Assembly: GCA_037178855.1 (NCBI GenBank)
Contig: JASJZC010000004.1
Coordinates: 6,634,001-6,698,000 of the forward strand
DNA length: 64,000 bases
Direction: 5' to 3'
DNA from: Oscheius sp. JU75
Taxonomy: Eukaryota > Nematoda > Chromadorea > Rhabditida > Rhabditidae
Shown here piece after piece: positions 11,688-23,500 of this stretch. Made by a program: the position numbers and the translations under genes. A model generated the notes under the pieces. The model was given only the letters and a program-made list of their open reading frames with translations, made no database searches and was not told the DNA's origin. Positions within the stretch are counted from its first letter, which is position 1, and each line of letters starts with the position of its first letter.

Positions 11688-13225
11688 TTTGGTTAAAATT
11701 AAAAAGTAAAAGCAATAATGAGATAATTCAAATCAATAAATGAGAAAAGCTATTATTAAATTTTCTGCCATTAGGATGGAAATATGTACTGTAGGCAGCG
11801 ACAACAGTGAGTAGTAATGAGCCTTTCCAAAAGATAAAGAAAATATTCGACAATTGGAAGAAAATTTATCAAAAGAAATCGGGAGTTTCAAATATTTTAC
11901 TTTCCCACGTGTGTACACGTAGTTCGAACGCCAAAAGTAAACAAAAACAGAGGCGGAAAATTGCGCCATCCCTTCCCGCTGCTGATCAGCAAAGGCTATT
12001 TATCAAGGACCAGTGCCTGGGACAGAAACTAAACACTAAGAGCACTGCGCCATAGCAAAGAAGATAACGGTTCGGCGCGTCATCGCTGTTTAATCACCGG
12101 CATAGCTCGTGGTGATGAGACGTTGCGAAACACATGTAGTTAAACAGATATTTTAGAGGGCGTTTTAAGTGGGCGTTTTAAGTTAAATACTCGCAAAATG
12201 AGTCAGAGACTGAGTAAGAACAAAAGGCATACGTCGAAAAGAACATTTCCTGTTCAAGAAACTGAGAGCTGGCGGTCAGGCCTTTAAAAAAACTACCCAC
12301 TGTGTCTTAAAGATATAGAATGCAGCTGTGCAAATTACACGATTCGTTGAGTTAATTTTTTCAGTATCGGGATCACAAATTGTTAGATGGAATTCTATAA
12401 TTGTTATATACGCTCCTTGCAGCAAAGAATTTAAATAGTATAAATCGGAATAGGCTCCGGTTGGATCGTAGACTGTGCTACAACCAGCAATCTTACAGCG
12501 GCAATGACTCTGGATCCTTGGAATTGGAGTTTTTGTTTTATCTAAATTTAACACCCCGTTTATGCTTATAAATCTTCGGGGTTATGCTGGTGCAGATATC
12601 ACTTCGGACTTGCGGCAAAGATCTTTTATAATAGGAACACTAATCGTTCGAATGCACAAGTACATCTGACAAACTAGCATGTTTTTTCATTTCGAGGCCA
12701 AAGGTCAGCTTACCCTCGAGGGAGGCACCTCCGAAAGAGAACATCGAACGACTAATTGCTTTGAGATGTTCAAATCCAGCGGAGGGTGGCAACATTTTGG
12801 GGAAGGAACACCAGCATCATTCTTTGGTCGTGGCTAATTCAATCCAAGTTCTACTATTCGCGAGCCGTATTTTACGCGTAATTGTTCGCCATTGCCGTCG
12901 TCGACGGAAGGTGTTGATTGCCAATTGTTATCTTTTGGCATCTAGTTAGCAAGACTTTGCCGTCAATATTCACTTTCTCGACCCATCAGAAGACACACGA
13001 CATGAACAGATGTAAGTTCCTTTTTTCTGGTTTTCCAATTCCCGCTATTTTATGGCCAGCAGTCTCTGAAGCCCTCAAAAGACACGACATTCCCATGCGT
13101 CAAGTGGCTTTTTCCATCTCCCCTGGCTCTATTCAGCCTCTATATATGATGCCAGACGTTTCGCTCTTTCATCCAGATCCATCTCTTTAGATGGTCAATT
13201 TCTCTCCTTCTCGATTATGCGGGTT
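11688..13225. other. Intergenic stretch upstream of the arrestin gene
   Basis: This is an AT-rich region. A 93-codon open frame on the minus strand (12276-12554) has no domain I recognise and no compatible neighbouring exon. No RNA gene is seen. Confidence 0.35.
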
Positions 13226-13685
13226 TTAATCTGAAGCGGATAGCCCAGGCTTCAGGGATGCTGTACGGATACACCCTTTTTCACAATAGTATTCTTGTTG
13301 ACTGCAGTTTTTCATGCCACCAGGAACTCTCCCTAAAAATGAGGCACTTAACCTGAATACCGCTGTGCGATAACTGTCCATTACGCAGCACACAACATTA
13401 ATTCGGTGGAAAATGAAATCAAACGGATAAATTGAGCGCTCTCTTAAATTAAAATATTTTAAGGAATGCATAAAGAATTAATGAGTTTATGAAAGAAGTT
13501 TAAGCGCGAATTAACAACGAAACAAGCTTTCTGCAGCATCCACACAAGGGTCTTTTTCTAGCAAAAGAGCTATAATTATTCTCTTAATGGTAGTCCTTTA
13601 TCCACTGGTGTAGGCGTGGCTGGAGCAGTCACTCTCCCCAGGCCGTGATGAAGAAGAGTGTCAGCCTCAAGAACACCAACTTCAT
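13226..13685 (-). CDS. Putative small secreted cysteine-containing peptide
   Basis: A two-exon model gives a short protein of about 59 residues. Exon 1 (13685-13633) encodes MKLVFLRLTLFFITAWG, a typical signal peptide: basic start, hydrophobic core, small residues at the end. It ends in phase 2 at a GTGACT donor. Exon 2 (13352-13226) begins after TATTCAG in the matching phase and encodes a short basic peptide with three cysteines in the pattern C-x6-C-x3-C, followed by a stop. The intron (280 bp) is longer than most here. I do not recognise a family. An odd cysteine count and the lack of a dibasic processing pattern leave open that an exon is missing or that the model is a chance assembly. 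Confidence 0.3.
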
Positions 13686-14015
13686 CGTGGTTCCCCCTTC
13701 TAAACCTGGTTGGTCTATATTTGCTGTCACGACATTTAATCTTATTTAACATTAATGAGAATAACACCATTACTTTTGTCAAAAAAAGATCTGCAAGCTT
13801 GTAGCGTTCTGTTCTGCTTGTAGTCAAATGTAGCTGTTCGAGGGACATACCTTCCAATCATCAAGGTGATAGAAACTTTACTTGAAAAGTGCATATCCTA
13901 GTCCTAAAACCTACTCAATGTTGCCAACAACCCTAATCAATTAGGTTCCATCTTCACGACCAATTAGTCATTTATAAGGAAATGTCATCCGCAGAGCTCT
14001 CTATTTCCAGACACG
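13686..14015. other. Intergenic region between divergent genes
   Basis: This stretch lies between the minus-strand peptide model and the plus-strand BTB gene, so it would hold the promoters of both. The end carries a TATTTCCAG acceptor-like site. No other feature is seen. Confidence 0.35.
14002..14010 (+). promoter_or_regulatory. Candidate spliced-leader acceptor of the KCTD-like gene
   Basis: TATTTCCAG is followed by ACACG and the start codon at 14016, the usual spacing for a nematode trans-splice site. Confidence 0.45.
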
Positions 14016-14564
14016 ATGGAGGTCCAGCAGATGGTTTTTAAGAACCAGGAAGTCTGGGTCAACCTTTTCGTAGGAGGTGAGCTCTTTCCAACTCAGTTGA
14101 GAACTCTACTCCATGGAGAGACTTGTGGAGCCTGGTTCAAGGATCGGGTCATCCGGACCGGGGAATGTCAAATAAAAGTAAATCTTATAGCATTTTTTTA
14201 AAATTGATACTTCAGGTCATGTGTGCTCAATGGGACACCTCTCCGAATCATATTAAGTATAGAATGGATGTTGATAGAGATCCCCAAGTCTTTCGCTATG
14301 TGAGTTGTTGTTTTATGAGCTTCATAAAATTTAATTTCAGGTTCTTCAGTACATGAGAAACGGGAAGAAGGTCGGTCTGCCAGTGGAAAAGTGGCAGCTA
14401 CAAGAAATTCTGGTACCTTTAATTCTTTCACCTGGGGCAATAGTTTTTTTTAGAATGAGGCAGAGTTTTTCGGAATGGAGGGTCTCAAATATCTTGTGAA
14501 GAAAAAACTCTGGAGACTTACGGGGAAAGCAAACTACTTCGCCTGCTACTCCGACTCTGAATGA
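14016..14564 (+). CDS. KCTD-like protein with BTB/T1 tetramerisation domain
   Basis: Four exons join exactly in phase 0: 14016-14177, 14216-14299, 14341-14412 and 14454-14564, giving 142 residues. The introns are only 38, 41 and 41 bp. Almost the whole protein is one BTB/POZ domain of the potassium-channel T1/KCTD type: VWVNLFVGGELFPTQLRTLL at the start, then VDRDPQVFRYVLQYMRNGK in the middle and NEAEFFGMEGLKYLV near the end, matching the family pattern VxLNVGG, DRDPxxFxxILxYLRxG and EAxFYxIxxL. KCTD proteins form tetramers or pentamers and often act as adaptors for Cullin-3 ubiquitin ligases or as channel partners; which applies here is unknown. There is no channel pore or other domain. The stop lies 30 bases from the stop of the converging dynein gene, so the 3' untranslated regions must overlap. 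Confidence 0.85.
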
Positions 14565-14594
14565 TCTCAACAATTGACTAGTTAAAATTAAAGT

Positions 14595-17500
14595 TTATGT
14601 ACTGAAATGACTTCCACGCAAGTGCCAATGAAGCATGCTAACATTGGAGTGGATCACAACAGGGCACAGCTTCTTGTTTCCGTGCAAAATGTAAAGAAAT
14701 TTCTCTTTAGAATCGGGCATCCTCTTTCCTGCTTGAAGAACTACATCGACTCTTTGCTCCTCGTCAGTTTCTATCTCCTAAAAATTGTTCTCGTGAACTT
14801 ATCAGTCAGAAGTTTACCTTAATCTCTCCTCTATCAACGCGACAATTGTGAACTAGGCAGTTTTTGAGGACAGTTTGAAATGGAGAAGAGGTGACTGGCT
14901 CGATGTGTCCAATGACCGTTACCTAAAAGCGCAATACAATAAGTAGTAGCGATAGAACATAACTATACCTCATCAATGGTAGTCCTATATGTCTCGGCAT
15001 ATTGGAAGACGAGGAGAGCTATGATCCTGTGTGGGTTATGAGTGTTTTTGACATCTACTATGTAGGAAGAGCATTCCCGCGATACTCTGAAAACTTGTTG
15101 AGGGAACATACGATGACACGTACCTATCAGATAATGTTAAAAAATGGGGTACTTCACTGTTTGGTGTTAAGCCGTATAGGAACTTTACAGATTCCAAAAT
15201 CTTTGCGGCTCCGATGTTCTTTCGATAAGCTTCGAGCTTCGGGAAACGTCCAGTGAAGATTCTCTCGTCAATTTTCTTCAGCTTTCGAATAAGCTCTTCT
15301 CCATCAAGTTTTCCCGAAATGTGAGGACGGGTAAGTAAATCGTCTGTTTTGTTTAGTCCCTAAGCTTCGGTTTAATATTGGCTTTTCTACTTACAGCATA
15401 AATCCATAAGAACAATGTCTCAATAGCCTTCCGATCTACAACATTCTGAGCTCTTGGCAGATAAATGACGGATACGATCCGTTCAAAAATGTCTTCAACC
15501 TCCCTGTCCTCCTCACAAGTCGACTCCTAATACAAACTTTTTACGCTTGATAGGAAACAAAAGTACCTTCAAAAGAGTAAGGGCCATCCTCAGTTCGAGA
15601 TCATCGAAATCTTCAAATCTGTTTCTGGCAGCATAATGGAAAACAATAAGCCGTAAAGCATTGCTCTTCTTGGACTGTACAGCAGAGTGAAAAAATTGTT
15701 TGAAGCCCGAGTAAGAGATAGTCCTCTCAATAAGAGAACGCAAAGAAACGGCTGCAGAAAGACAGACTCTAGTAGGAAAAGCCAAACAGTTGAGCTCCAA
15801 CAAAGGGATTACGATGATGAGACGGAAAGATGCGTTGATGTTGGGATGGGTAGTCATCATGTCCTTCATCTTATCAAAAATATCCAGAGATTTTGTATCC
15901 GACAAAGTAATCGCTAGCCAAGTCAATTTTTCCAGTAACGTCTCAAAATTTCTTAAAGGTAAACTTTAAAGAGGATGAAAAAAACTAACTGTAAAGCATA
16001 TTCTAGAAATGAGGTCCACTGGACAGGCGTTCCTCTTGCTACCTCTTTCAGAGCAACAGCTACTTCACAGCATGGTTGAACTAGAGAGATTAAAACAGGT
16101 TCTCTAAACAAGATATTTCAAGTTAAGAAAGATTTTTCACCTGCAATCCGCTGTCCAAATGATTCGTCCAAGCATTTTAGTTTGATCAGGCTCTTCATAA
16201 CTGTCAAGAGCTGACTGGATATCTTTATGTGTGAGGTTGTTTCTGAATAAATTGAGTTTGAAATAAGTTAACTAACCTTTTGTCTATATTATGCAAACCA
16301 ACGTGTAGAACTTTTCTCTGCTCAGCATTCATGAATGGAAAACAAAAAGCCCAAAACAGTTTGGTTAATTCTTCCGTTGCCTTGCCTTTTTCAAATTTCT
16401 GAAGTCTCATTGTAAGAGGGGTAGCGAAAAAAAAAATACCTCATTGCACAGGTCAATCAATTTCTCCACATCGACATTATAAAAATCGGAAAGATTTGAG
16501 AAGTTCCTTATAAACAGGACAGCGTCCGTTGCCCAGTTTACAACCTCGTCAAACTTTTCTTCTTCGACTTTCAACTTCCCCTCGGCAGCCGTCAGAGCTC
16601 GCTCCTTATCTTTCAGCTGTTCTTGAGTCTCATGGGCAACGGCGAGAAGTTCCACAGCGCCTTCATCATCCAAATCTTCTTCTTTCTTGCCCAACAGTTC
16701 CAACATTTTAGTCTCCGTCTCGTCCAGTAGGGTAAGATCTCGTCGCACAGCTGATCTGGCTTCGTCACTGGCTTTTTGTACCTCTGGCCAATTGCTTCTA
16801 CCCAAGGCGACTACAATCTTTCCTTTCAACTCCTCTTTGCTGTAAGTTTGATTTGAGTACATACCACGATAAACTATTACCTGTAATCCATGTTGAGGTT
16901 CATGAACTTCCACTTGTCCAGATATAGACCATTATTAGTGCTTGGAGAAGAAATGAACAAACGGAAGCCTTCTCCGACTTCAGTTTCTTCTTCATCGAGC
17001 AGAATAATCTGAAACAAAGTATTAGAGTGATCGATTGATATGATAATGCTCACCCTCTTCCCATCCTTTGTCCCAAAGTCTAATCTACCAAGAACTTCTC
17101 GCATCCATGAAGAATCTCTTGCAAACAAAACTGTTCCAGCAGCACAGTGTTTTCGGAGATCCTTCTCATCCATCCTAGATAACAATACAGCTTCAGGGAA
17201 CATTTGGCTGACAGTAGACCAGCCTCTTCCTAAGTTTTAGTTTTCAAAAAGAACATTTATATAGTACCGTAGTCATTGTACAATAGGAAGGGGAAACTGC
17301 AGAGACCCAAGAGCGACTCGTTGTCAACATTTGTTGTTTGGAATTTTTTTGGAAGTACGCTTTCCTCGATTTTTGTCATTGAATTCTAAAAAGTTGGCAG
17401 TCAAAACATTCGAAATGAAAAAAAAAACTGGTAGGCAGCATCCGGCAGGCACCATCCTTCGTTCAAATTTTTGGCGCGAACTTCCCGATTTATGCCGGAT

Positions 17501-20500
17501 CGAGTTTTATGTTATCTTAAGGCCATCTTACTGTTTCTAACTATGTTTGTTGATCACAGCATCTAAAATAATCCCATGGAAAGAGAAACTGCTTGAAATA
17601 TAGCAGAAATATACGTATGAGAGAATAGCCGATTTAAGCCAAAGAACGAAGGGTGGTGCCTGCCGAAGTATTACCTACTTGTCGTTCAGATTGATTTTCG
17701 CTTGAATATTTTTGCAGGGCAATTGATGCTGTAAGGCAGTGATGAGGTAGCTGCTGGAGGTCATCTCGTATATTCTGCATCTTTACGAGCCATTTTTCTT
17801 TTTCGCCTTCTGAAAGAAAACGTTCTCTAACTCAATTAATGAGAAAACCTAATGCAGCAACAAGCCTTTCAGCTCTGTCAATCCTTGCTTCACAGGTTGA
17901 AATCTGAGTTTGAAGGTCTTGTTTCTTTTGGCTCATTTGTCCAAATTGGTCGGATAAATGCTGCAGTTTTTCGGTCACTTTCTGAATTGATATTCCTGCT
18001 ACTTGAAAAGGTAAATCTTGCCTGCAAAGCCTTGCGCTTGACTTCCAACTGCTTCAAGTGAGTTTTGACCAAAAGCTCTGCCTTTCGCAGCTTTTCTTTC
18101 TTTGGCTCGACGATCCTCGAAATCCTGTGGTAGTATTCAATGGCTTTCACCCAAAGACACAATCCTTCGGCTGCGAGCGAACATTGTTTGATATGTTCTG
18201 GATCGAACTCTGGTTTTGACAAGTATCTATCTTTAACAATCTGCATTGTCTTTCTTGATATTTGATCTCTTGGAAAAGTTCGGATCCTGGTCAAGAAATG
18301 AAGATCTGACAGCATTTTCAGTCCCTTTGGCCAGTAGTCATTCACAAAGCCACCGTCCTAAAAACACTTTCACGATTTGGTGACCTTATTCGTCCGATGA
18401 GAAATGGAGAATGTTTGTTCGGACGGGTAAGGTAAAGATGAATTGGTGGGAAATAACTTACAGGGTTGGGTACTCTGGCCGGAGCTTCTCCAAGTAGAAT
18501 GCAAACGGCCTCCATGCAAATTCGAACTCCGTAGGGCGGGAAACGCATGGTTTTAAGAGTCGAGACATCACTTTGATTCAACGTCTCAAGAGCTTCAATA
18601 GATGCTTCCAAAGCTGGGTAGGCATTAGCTAGATCAGCTTCACAGTCGGCCTGAAGTAAGAATATCTTTAGATGTTTGAAACAATTACTCTAAGCGTCTG
18701 TGCAGATTGAGCAGCAAACTGACTCTTAGCTTCGTTGGCAGCCACGACCTCCCGAGCATTCTCAACCTCGATGGTCTCCCTTTCAATGCTGCTCATTAGA
18801 ATGCTTGTCTCGATCGAGGTACGCAGCAGTTCAGGTCGTAGCCGAGAGAGTTCCACTTGAAGGGAAGCGGTCTGTTCTTCTGCCAGTCGCAACTTTTCCA
18901 TTCCACGTTCATATCTGGAACAGTGAATCTGATAATGTAGACCTGCTTACCTGTTCATAATCTTGTTAACAGATTCTCTTCTTGCCTGAGCAATATGGAC
19001 AAACAATTTTGTCAAGTCGATCCGATCTTGCTCCTCTACTACCTGCTCCAACTTCTTGATAAAATTTCCCTTGGTCAGAGTTGTATCGAAGATTTTGGAC
19101 TCTTCCAGGATAGTAGAAATGGCGAAGGAAATACTGTCGGCGAAGATCGTAGGAGACCATTCGATTACAGAGACTTCTGTGAGCTGAAAAAGTAATAGTG
19201 TAACTGTACATGAGCCGATTTTACGGCGTTTGCTATGGTCTACAAATTTGCAAAACATCATGAACTTGTGTGCGTGTGATTTGTTGTTCTACTTGTGTAA
19301 GTATCACCTCATTGTGCTTGTCGTAAAATTCCTTGAACTTCTGTTTCGGCACCAAAATGCAAATTTTCAAGAACTGCTTCAGTGCTGCCGCTATTCGTCT
19401 CCAGACGCCTCGTCCTTCAACAGTGTGTTTTTCACAAAACTCGGTGACCAGTTGTTGGGAAAGATAAGCTGGCGGGACACATCTGGACACGACTAGGGAA
19501 TGTACATGAAGAAGGAGAAGTGAATCACAAGCAACTGTAAGAAGTACAGGTCTATCTTCCAGAAGGACTATTCGAAGTGCCTGAAAGCTGTCACAGTTGC
19601 GTACTTTGTTACTTACCTGATGAATATCAGTGCTTGTCAAAACTCCAACGTCTTTCTGTACTTGCTCAATGTTAGCCAGTTTTGCAGCCAGATCAATCCA
19701 ATACTCCGAAATATTTTTGGAATCCGTACCTACAACCAGTGAGCATCCAGCCGAGAGCAGACATTTTTCTATGAGTGACAGTCTCCAAACGCTGTGTTCC
19801 GTAATTATTGGTTCATCATCAAGAATGGGACCCATTCTTTTTTGGTGTCTAAGCCTGAAAGTTTGGGTCATTTTATAATCAAAAAATGTACTCTTGATAG
19901 ACGACAACCAGTTCGTTTGGTTCAAACAGCTCTCCCTTTCTGACAATTTTTGATGCGGAGTTGAAACCAGACGACAGTTCACGTTTTAGTCTGTTGAAAT
20001 TTTGATGATTTCTAATAAATTCCGTACCTGGCATGTTCTCTGCTGACTTTTGCTACCACCTCCAAGCTATTTACCAGTTGACTTCTTATAGCGTCTTCAA
20101 CATCTTTACCATATCCTCCCTCATTAATCACATTTTCGTATGCTTCCAGTGGGAATTCATGTTCACTTGATGACTTTTGATCCGATATAGCGAACAAGAA
20201 TCGTCTTAGCCGTTCGGGGTAATATGGGATTGCCTCAGAGCTAGTGACTATGAAACGTCGCGATTGATTCTTCCTCAGGAACTCATGCAGAACTTTTGAA
20301 GAAAAATTGAAATCTTTGAGACAGAAAATGACGTTCTTCTCACCACCACTAGAATTGGTATTAGTTTTAACTTTGAAGCTTACAACAGAAGTTCAGATCT
20401 TTTCAAGAAATCCCCAATATCCAACTGGTTATTCATAGTGTTGAGGTTCATCTCGACTGTGATCAGTTCTTTCGTTTCCAGAAAGGCGATGACTCGTTCA

Positions 20501-23500
20501 AGCTGACTTGAATGCCCGTGAGAAGAATGAAGGAACAGTGTGTATCCAGCGTTATAAACCTGCTCCAAAACAGACTCCCAAGCCAGTGCGGGTGGAAATA
20601 TAAAGCCTGGGAATACTTCTTGAAAGTCTTTCTGAAAGATAGTCATTGGATTTATCTTAAAATTGTTACCATGTGCTTCTTGACAAGCTCATCTTCAAGG
20701 CTCAGGCTGTTCAAAACAAATAACACAACTTGTGGCAAGTTGGCTTCTACCAGTATGGGTGAAAGCACGGCTACACGATCCTTGAACATTTTTCCTACGA
20801 AACCCGGCATGTCCTTGATAAGAGCTGACATAGCTATTGTATCAGAAAGACCGAAAGCGGCTGGCCAAGTGTCGGTCTGTAAGTTTTTATCATCGCAGAG
20901 TATTTTGATATACCACACGTATGATACAACATTTTTGTAACGAAATCTCTCACCATTGAATCAAAACGTAAAACTGGGACATGTCCATCCAGCTCCACAG
21001 GTATAAAGTTACATTCATAAATAATTTTCTGCGAGGGGTTATCCAGTGCTGGTAGCGAAAAAGAGGAGAGCTGAACTTACTTATTACAATTTACGGTTAT
21101 CTTACCTTAGGGCATTTATTAGCCTCAAGTATCCAAGAGATTTTGTCGTCGTCATCATCAAGAATAAGCCAGCCGGGCTTTCCTTCCAAGAACTCCTCCT
21201 CTGAGATTATACTGCTTTCTTCCTTATTTGCTACTCTCTTTAAGAGTGTGCTCTTTCCAGAAAGACTGTCGCCAAGAACAATGATAGCTTGGTGAGAGGA
21301 CAGTAACTGTAGCAGCTCTTTCTCTTTTCGATCGATTGAAGACGCAAGCTTGAGATCCGGGAAAAGGTGAGTAAACTTTGTCCAGTCCTTAAAACTCCTG
21401 AGTTTTTAAACTGTTAAAAATAATACCTTATCGGTAATCTGTGGGCTGAAACTATTGTACAGAGCAAGACTTGTAGATTCCTTTTCTGTTTTCTCTTGAG
21501 TTTTCCACAAAACAATCTCTTTCAAAATATTGTCCAGAGCTCCTCTTGATAGTTGGCTGATGTTGAAGATTAAAGGTAGCAGATCTACAAACTCCATAAT
21601 TTTTTGGGATAGTCTAAAAACAAGTTTTAATGGAAAACGTGAACGACAGACTGGTTTGCTTCAGAAAAGCCGTAAATTAGAAGTTTTGAAATCAAGTGGT
21701 TTTTCAAATTTTCCGAGATGTGTAGCATTTTCCCAGCAGAAAAAGAAAGAGACATCAGTGAAGCGTTAACCGGAATCTCTCCACCATCTACCAGGACTTT
21801 ATTGGAGCCTGAAAATATAATCTGGAACCTGAATGCAGTGGTACAATAACGTAGCGTAAAATAATTTTACGCGAAAACAAAAACAGCTCGAATAAACCAA
21901 CCAGCAACAGTATTGTTATAGACGTCATTCATAGCCTCCGTCCATTTCTTTGCATTACTGGAAATGGTTACAGCTCCCGTCCACAGTCCAGCTTCAATCG
22001 GTTGACCGTTTGAGACTTCCAAAAGAGGTCTGCCCAAAACGAATGAGGCTATTTGAGAAATAGATTCACAGTTAGGCATTGAGAGAGGAACATGGAATCT
22101 GTTCCATGTCAATAAAGTTCTGAAATTTGCTGTGGTAAAAATTATTTCACAACCCACCTGATAATTTCATTACTACCGACATACCAATATGTTGTGCTAA
22201 CATCATAATCATGTCTTGTAGCAAGATCAAATACACGAATGAAAACTTGATCTAAATTCCAGTACATTCGAATTTGGCGCTTCCACCAAATGTCGTCGGT
22301 AAAGACTACCTGCTTGTCAAGTAGCAAGTTAATAACTTTTGTATCTGAACTTTCACTATGCCGAAACGCTGCAATTCCTACAGTGATAGAGAAGAGAGAC
22401 GACTACTTGGACCACTTCAGTGCCTTCATTCAACATTGTGGTATCGACTATTTTCTGTCGAAGTGTTGTTTCCAGCTTCTGAAGTGAAAACATGAAAATT
22501 TAAATAAAGCTATACCTGCAAGGAGCTATGGCGCAATGCTTCTTCAAGCATGTGAGTAAGAACTATTCTGTAGAAAGTCACAGCCACGTGAACTTCTTCG
22601 CCACGGAGATCTTTCATAGAGGCGAGATTGAAGGAATGTTTTTCCAATAGGCTCTTAATTTGAAGACGCACCGTGGATCGGATCTCTCGATCTAGTTCAG
22701 CTAGCCATTTTTCTACGTGTCTCTAAATATCTTAAGCACAATTGATGAACAAATATGCCTTTGCCACGGGAACATTGACAGCCTTAGACAGTTTCATTCG
22801 TTTTCCATTTGTGAGCTCCACCTCGGTTATCTAAAAATCTTAGCATTCGCTATGAAAAGCCGGTCACTACCTCTCCCCTCTTGTTAAAAATCATAGTTCT
22901 GACGTGTGGAAAAAGTTGTCGAATGACTTGGTTAACAGCAGCTGGTTCTCTCGAAATTGAGAGAAGATGAAGCAGTCGACTATCATCAAACAGGTGAAGA
23001 CGAGGAAAGACCAAACGTTTCTTTCGAAGATACGAGTGGAAGCCCTTCTCGAGTATACTAAAATCTTCTTGTAGTTCCTTTAGAATTCCGTTTAGCTCCA
23101 CAATGGTGGATAGTTGATCAAGTATCGGCTTATCTTCGGCCTAGAAGGTATATCATAGATCCTATATATACAGCCAAACATACAATTCTTGAGTTGACCT
23201 GTTGCCAGAGTAGAGAGATCTTCTTGAAAGTTCTGAACTCGGAAGGCATCTGATAAGCTACGTCTTCCGTTGAGAAGACTCCTTCGACTCGTTGCCACAA
23301 GTGGTCACACTGAAACATTTGAAAGTGAGATTGATGTCAGTGTCTAGGTAGGTTTCTCGCCCGTATCATCTCAATGCTACCTTGCAAAGTTTCAGATTAC
23401 ATATCGGAACAGCCAGTAAATAACTGACCTGTTTATGAAGTTCCACAAAAGTATGAAGCTGAAGAAGTGTATCCAGCCAATTCTTCAGCTGTTCCAAAAT

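Noticed and set aside
12276..12590. Minus-strand open frame of about 100 codons upstream of the arrestin gene
   Set aside because: No recognisable domain, AT-rich, no compatible exon on either side. It was first considered as the missing arrestin exon, but that exon was found at about 11672-11563.
15110..15180. Intron with donor at GAATCT/GTAAAG near the dynein C terminus
   Set aside because: Reading through gives the family motif YGLTPNSEVPHF, and a better 38-bp intron (GTACGT...TTTTCAG) follows and restores the frame.
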